From Cupriavidus pauculus (lineage in GTDB: Bacteria; Pseudomonadota; Gammaproteobacteria; Burkholderiales; Burkholderiaceae), in assembly GCF_022179805.1 (NCBI RefSeq), contig NZ_BPUO01000005.1, positions 372,001 through 436,000 on the forward strand: 64,000 nt of DNA, written 5' to 3'. The notes below the pieces were generated by a model. That model ran no database searches and was not told the origin of the DNA. It saw nothing but the letters and a program-made list of their open reading frames with translations. How positions within the stretch are numbered: position 1 is the stretch's first letter; every line of letters begins with the position of its first letter. A program made the translations under genes and the position numbers. Below are positions 63,901 to 64,000 of this stretch, one piece after another.

Positions 63901-64000
63901 TCAGGCGCGCGGTGCGTCGGGCGTCGAGGGTGCCGCCGGGGCCGGCAAGAGCAGGTGTTCGCCGAAGAACCGCTCGCGCAGCAGCATCACCAGCATGGCG
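63901..64000 (-). CDS. C-terminal fragment, possibly a siderophore acyltransferase
   Basis: The last 33 codons of a minus-strand gene ending 62 bp before the monooxygenase start. The visible peptide AMLVMLLRERFFGEHLLLP followed by a Pro/Ala tail resembles the end of GNAT-type hydroxylamine acetyltransferases in hydroxamate siderophore loci. The match is short, so the assignment is tentative. Confidence 0.4.
   Translation of the reverse strand, partial: AMLVMLLRERFFGEHLLLPAPAAPSTPDAPRA

Noticed and set aside
1..64000. CRISPR arrays, tRNA/rRNA genes, insertion sequences, phage integrase or attachment sites
   Set aside because: No regularly spaced repeats, no tRNA-like cloverleaf and no transposase or integrase motifs were recognised on either strand; a dedicated scan (tRNAscan, Infernal, ISfinder) would settle it.

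Overview
This GC-rich window looks like a chromosome or chromid segment of a betaproteobacterium of the Burkholderiaceae, most probably Cupriavidus. The basis is the gene content: an oxalyl-CoA decarboxylase/formyl-CoA transferase oxalate island, an AcdS ACC deaminase with an Lrp-type regulator, an aryl-polyene cluster, squalene-hopene cyclase and hydroxyornithine siderophore genes. No rRNA, tRNA, CRISPR array or insertion sequence was seen.

Layout. 1-6.7 kb: a partial Lrp regulator, acdS, an IlvD/Edd sugar-acid dehydratase, an MFS carrier, a TerC protein and a PanE-like ketopantoate reductase. 5.6-24.4 kb: the oxalate catabolism island. It holds a GntR/FCD regulator, three formyl-CoA:oxalate CoA-transferase paralogues (frc), an FAH-family enzyme, oxc, a PAS protein, a SucCD-type CoA ligase, a 105-aa protein, two LysR regulators, two OxlT-type antiporters and a 70-aa membrane microprotein. 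A third OxlT lies at 55.4 kb. About ten copies of one 20-bp element (consensus TGATATAYCACATACYNTAT) sit in front of the oxalate transcription units, including the distant OxlT and the gntR gene itself, so they outline one regulon.

24.4-30 kb: an alpha/beta hydrolase and a TetR regulator that share an operator sequence, an XRE regulator, then hmgA-fahA for homogentisate breakdown. 30.2-45.8 kb: an 18-gene, mostly translationally coupled aryl-polyene cluster (KS, KR, DH, ACPs, AMP-ligase/DH fusion, acyltransferases, glycosyltransferase, LolA/MMPL export, DUF3261 lipoprotein, PPTase). It includes a flavoprotein with a halogenase signature. 45.8-50.4 kb: an IclR regulator, a hipB gene with a frameshifted hipA, a microprotein plus exported hydrolase, and a DUF4198 periplasmic protein.

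50.4-54.5 kb: a TonB receptor with an STN signalling domain and its FecR/FecI pair under a Fur box. 54.5-55.4 kb: a long gene-free leader region with a candidate small RNA. 56.7-60.9 kb: a palindromic extragenic repeat, squalene-hopene cyclase, a chemoreceptor and a DUF1653 protein. 60.9-64 kb: the edge of a hydroxamate siderophore locus (ECF sigma factor, PPTase, ornithine N-monooxygenase, and the tail of a probable acyltransferase).

How the genes work together. Oxalate enters through OxlT in exchange for formate. It is activated by Frc using formyl-CoA, perhaps primed by succinyl-CoA from the SucCD paralogue, and is decarboxylated by Oxc to formyl-CoA. The aryl-polyene genes make, acylate and export a membrane pigment. 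The two PPTases probably serve the polyene ACPs and the siderophore synthetases respectively.
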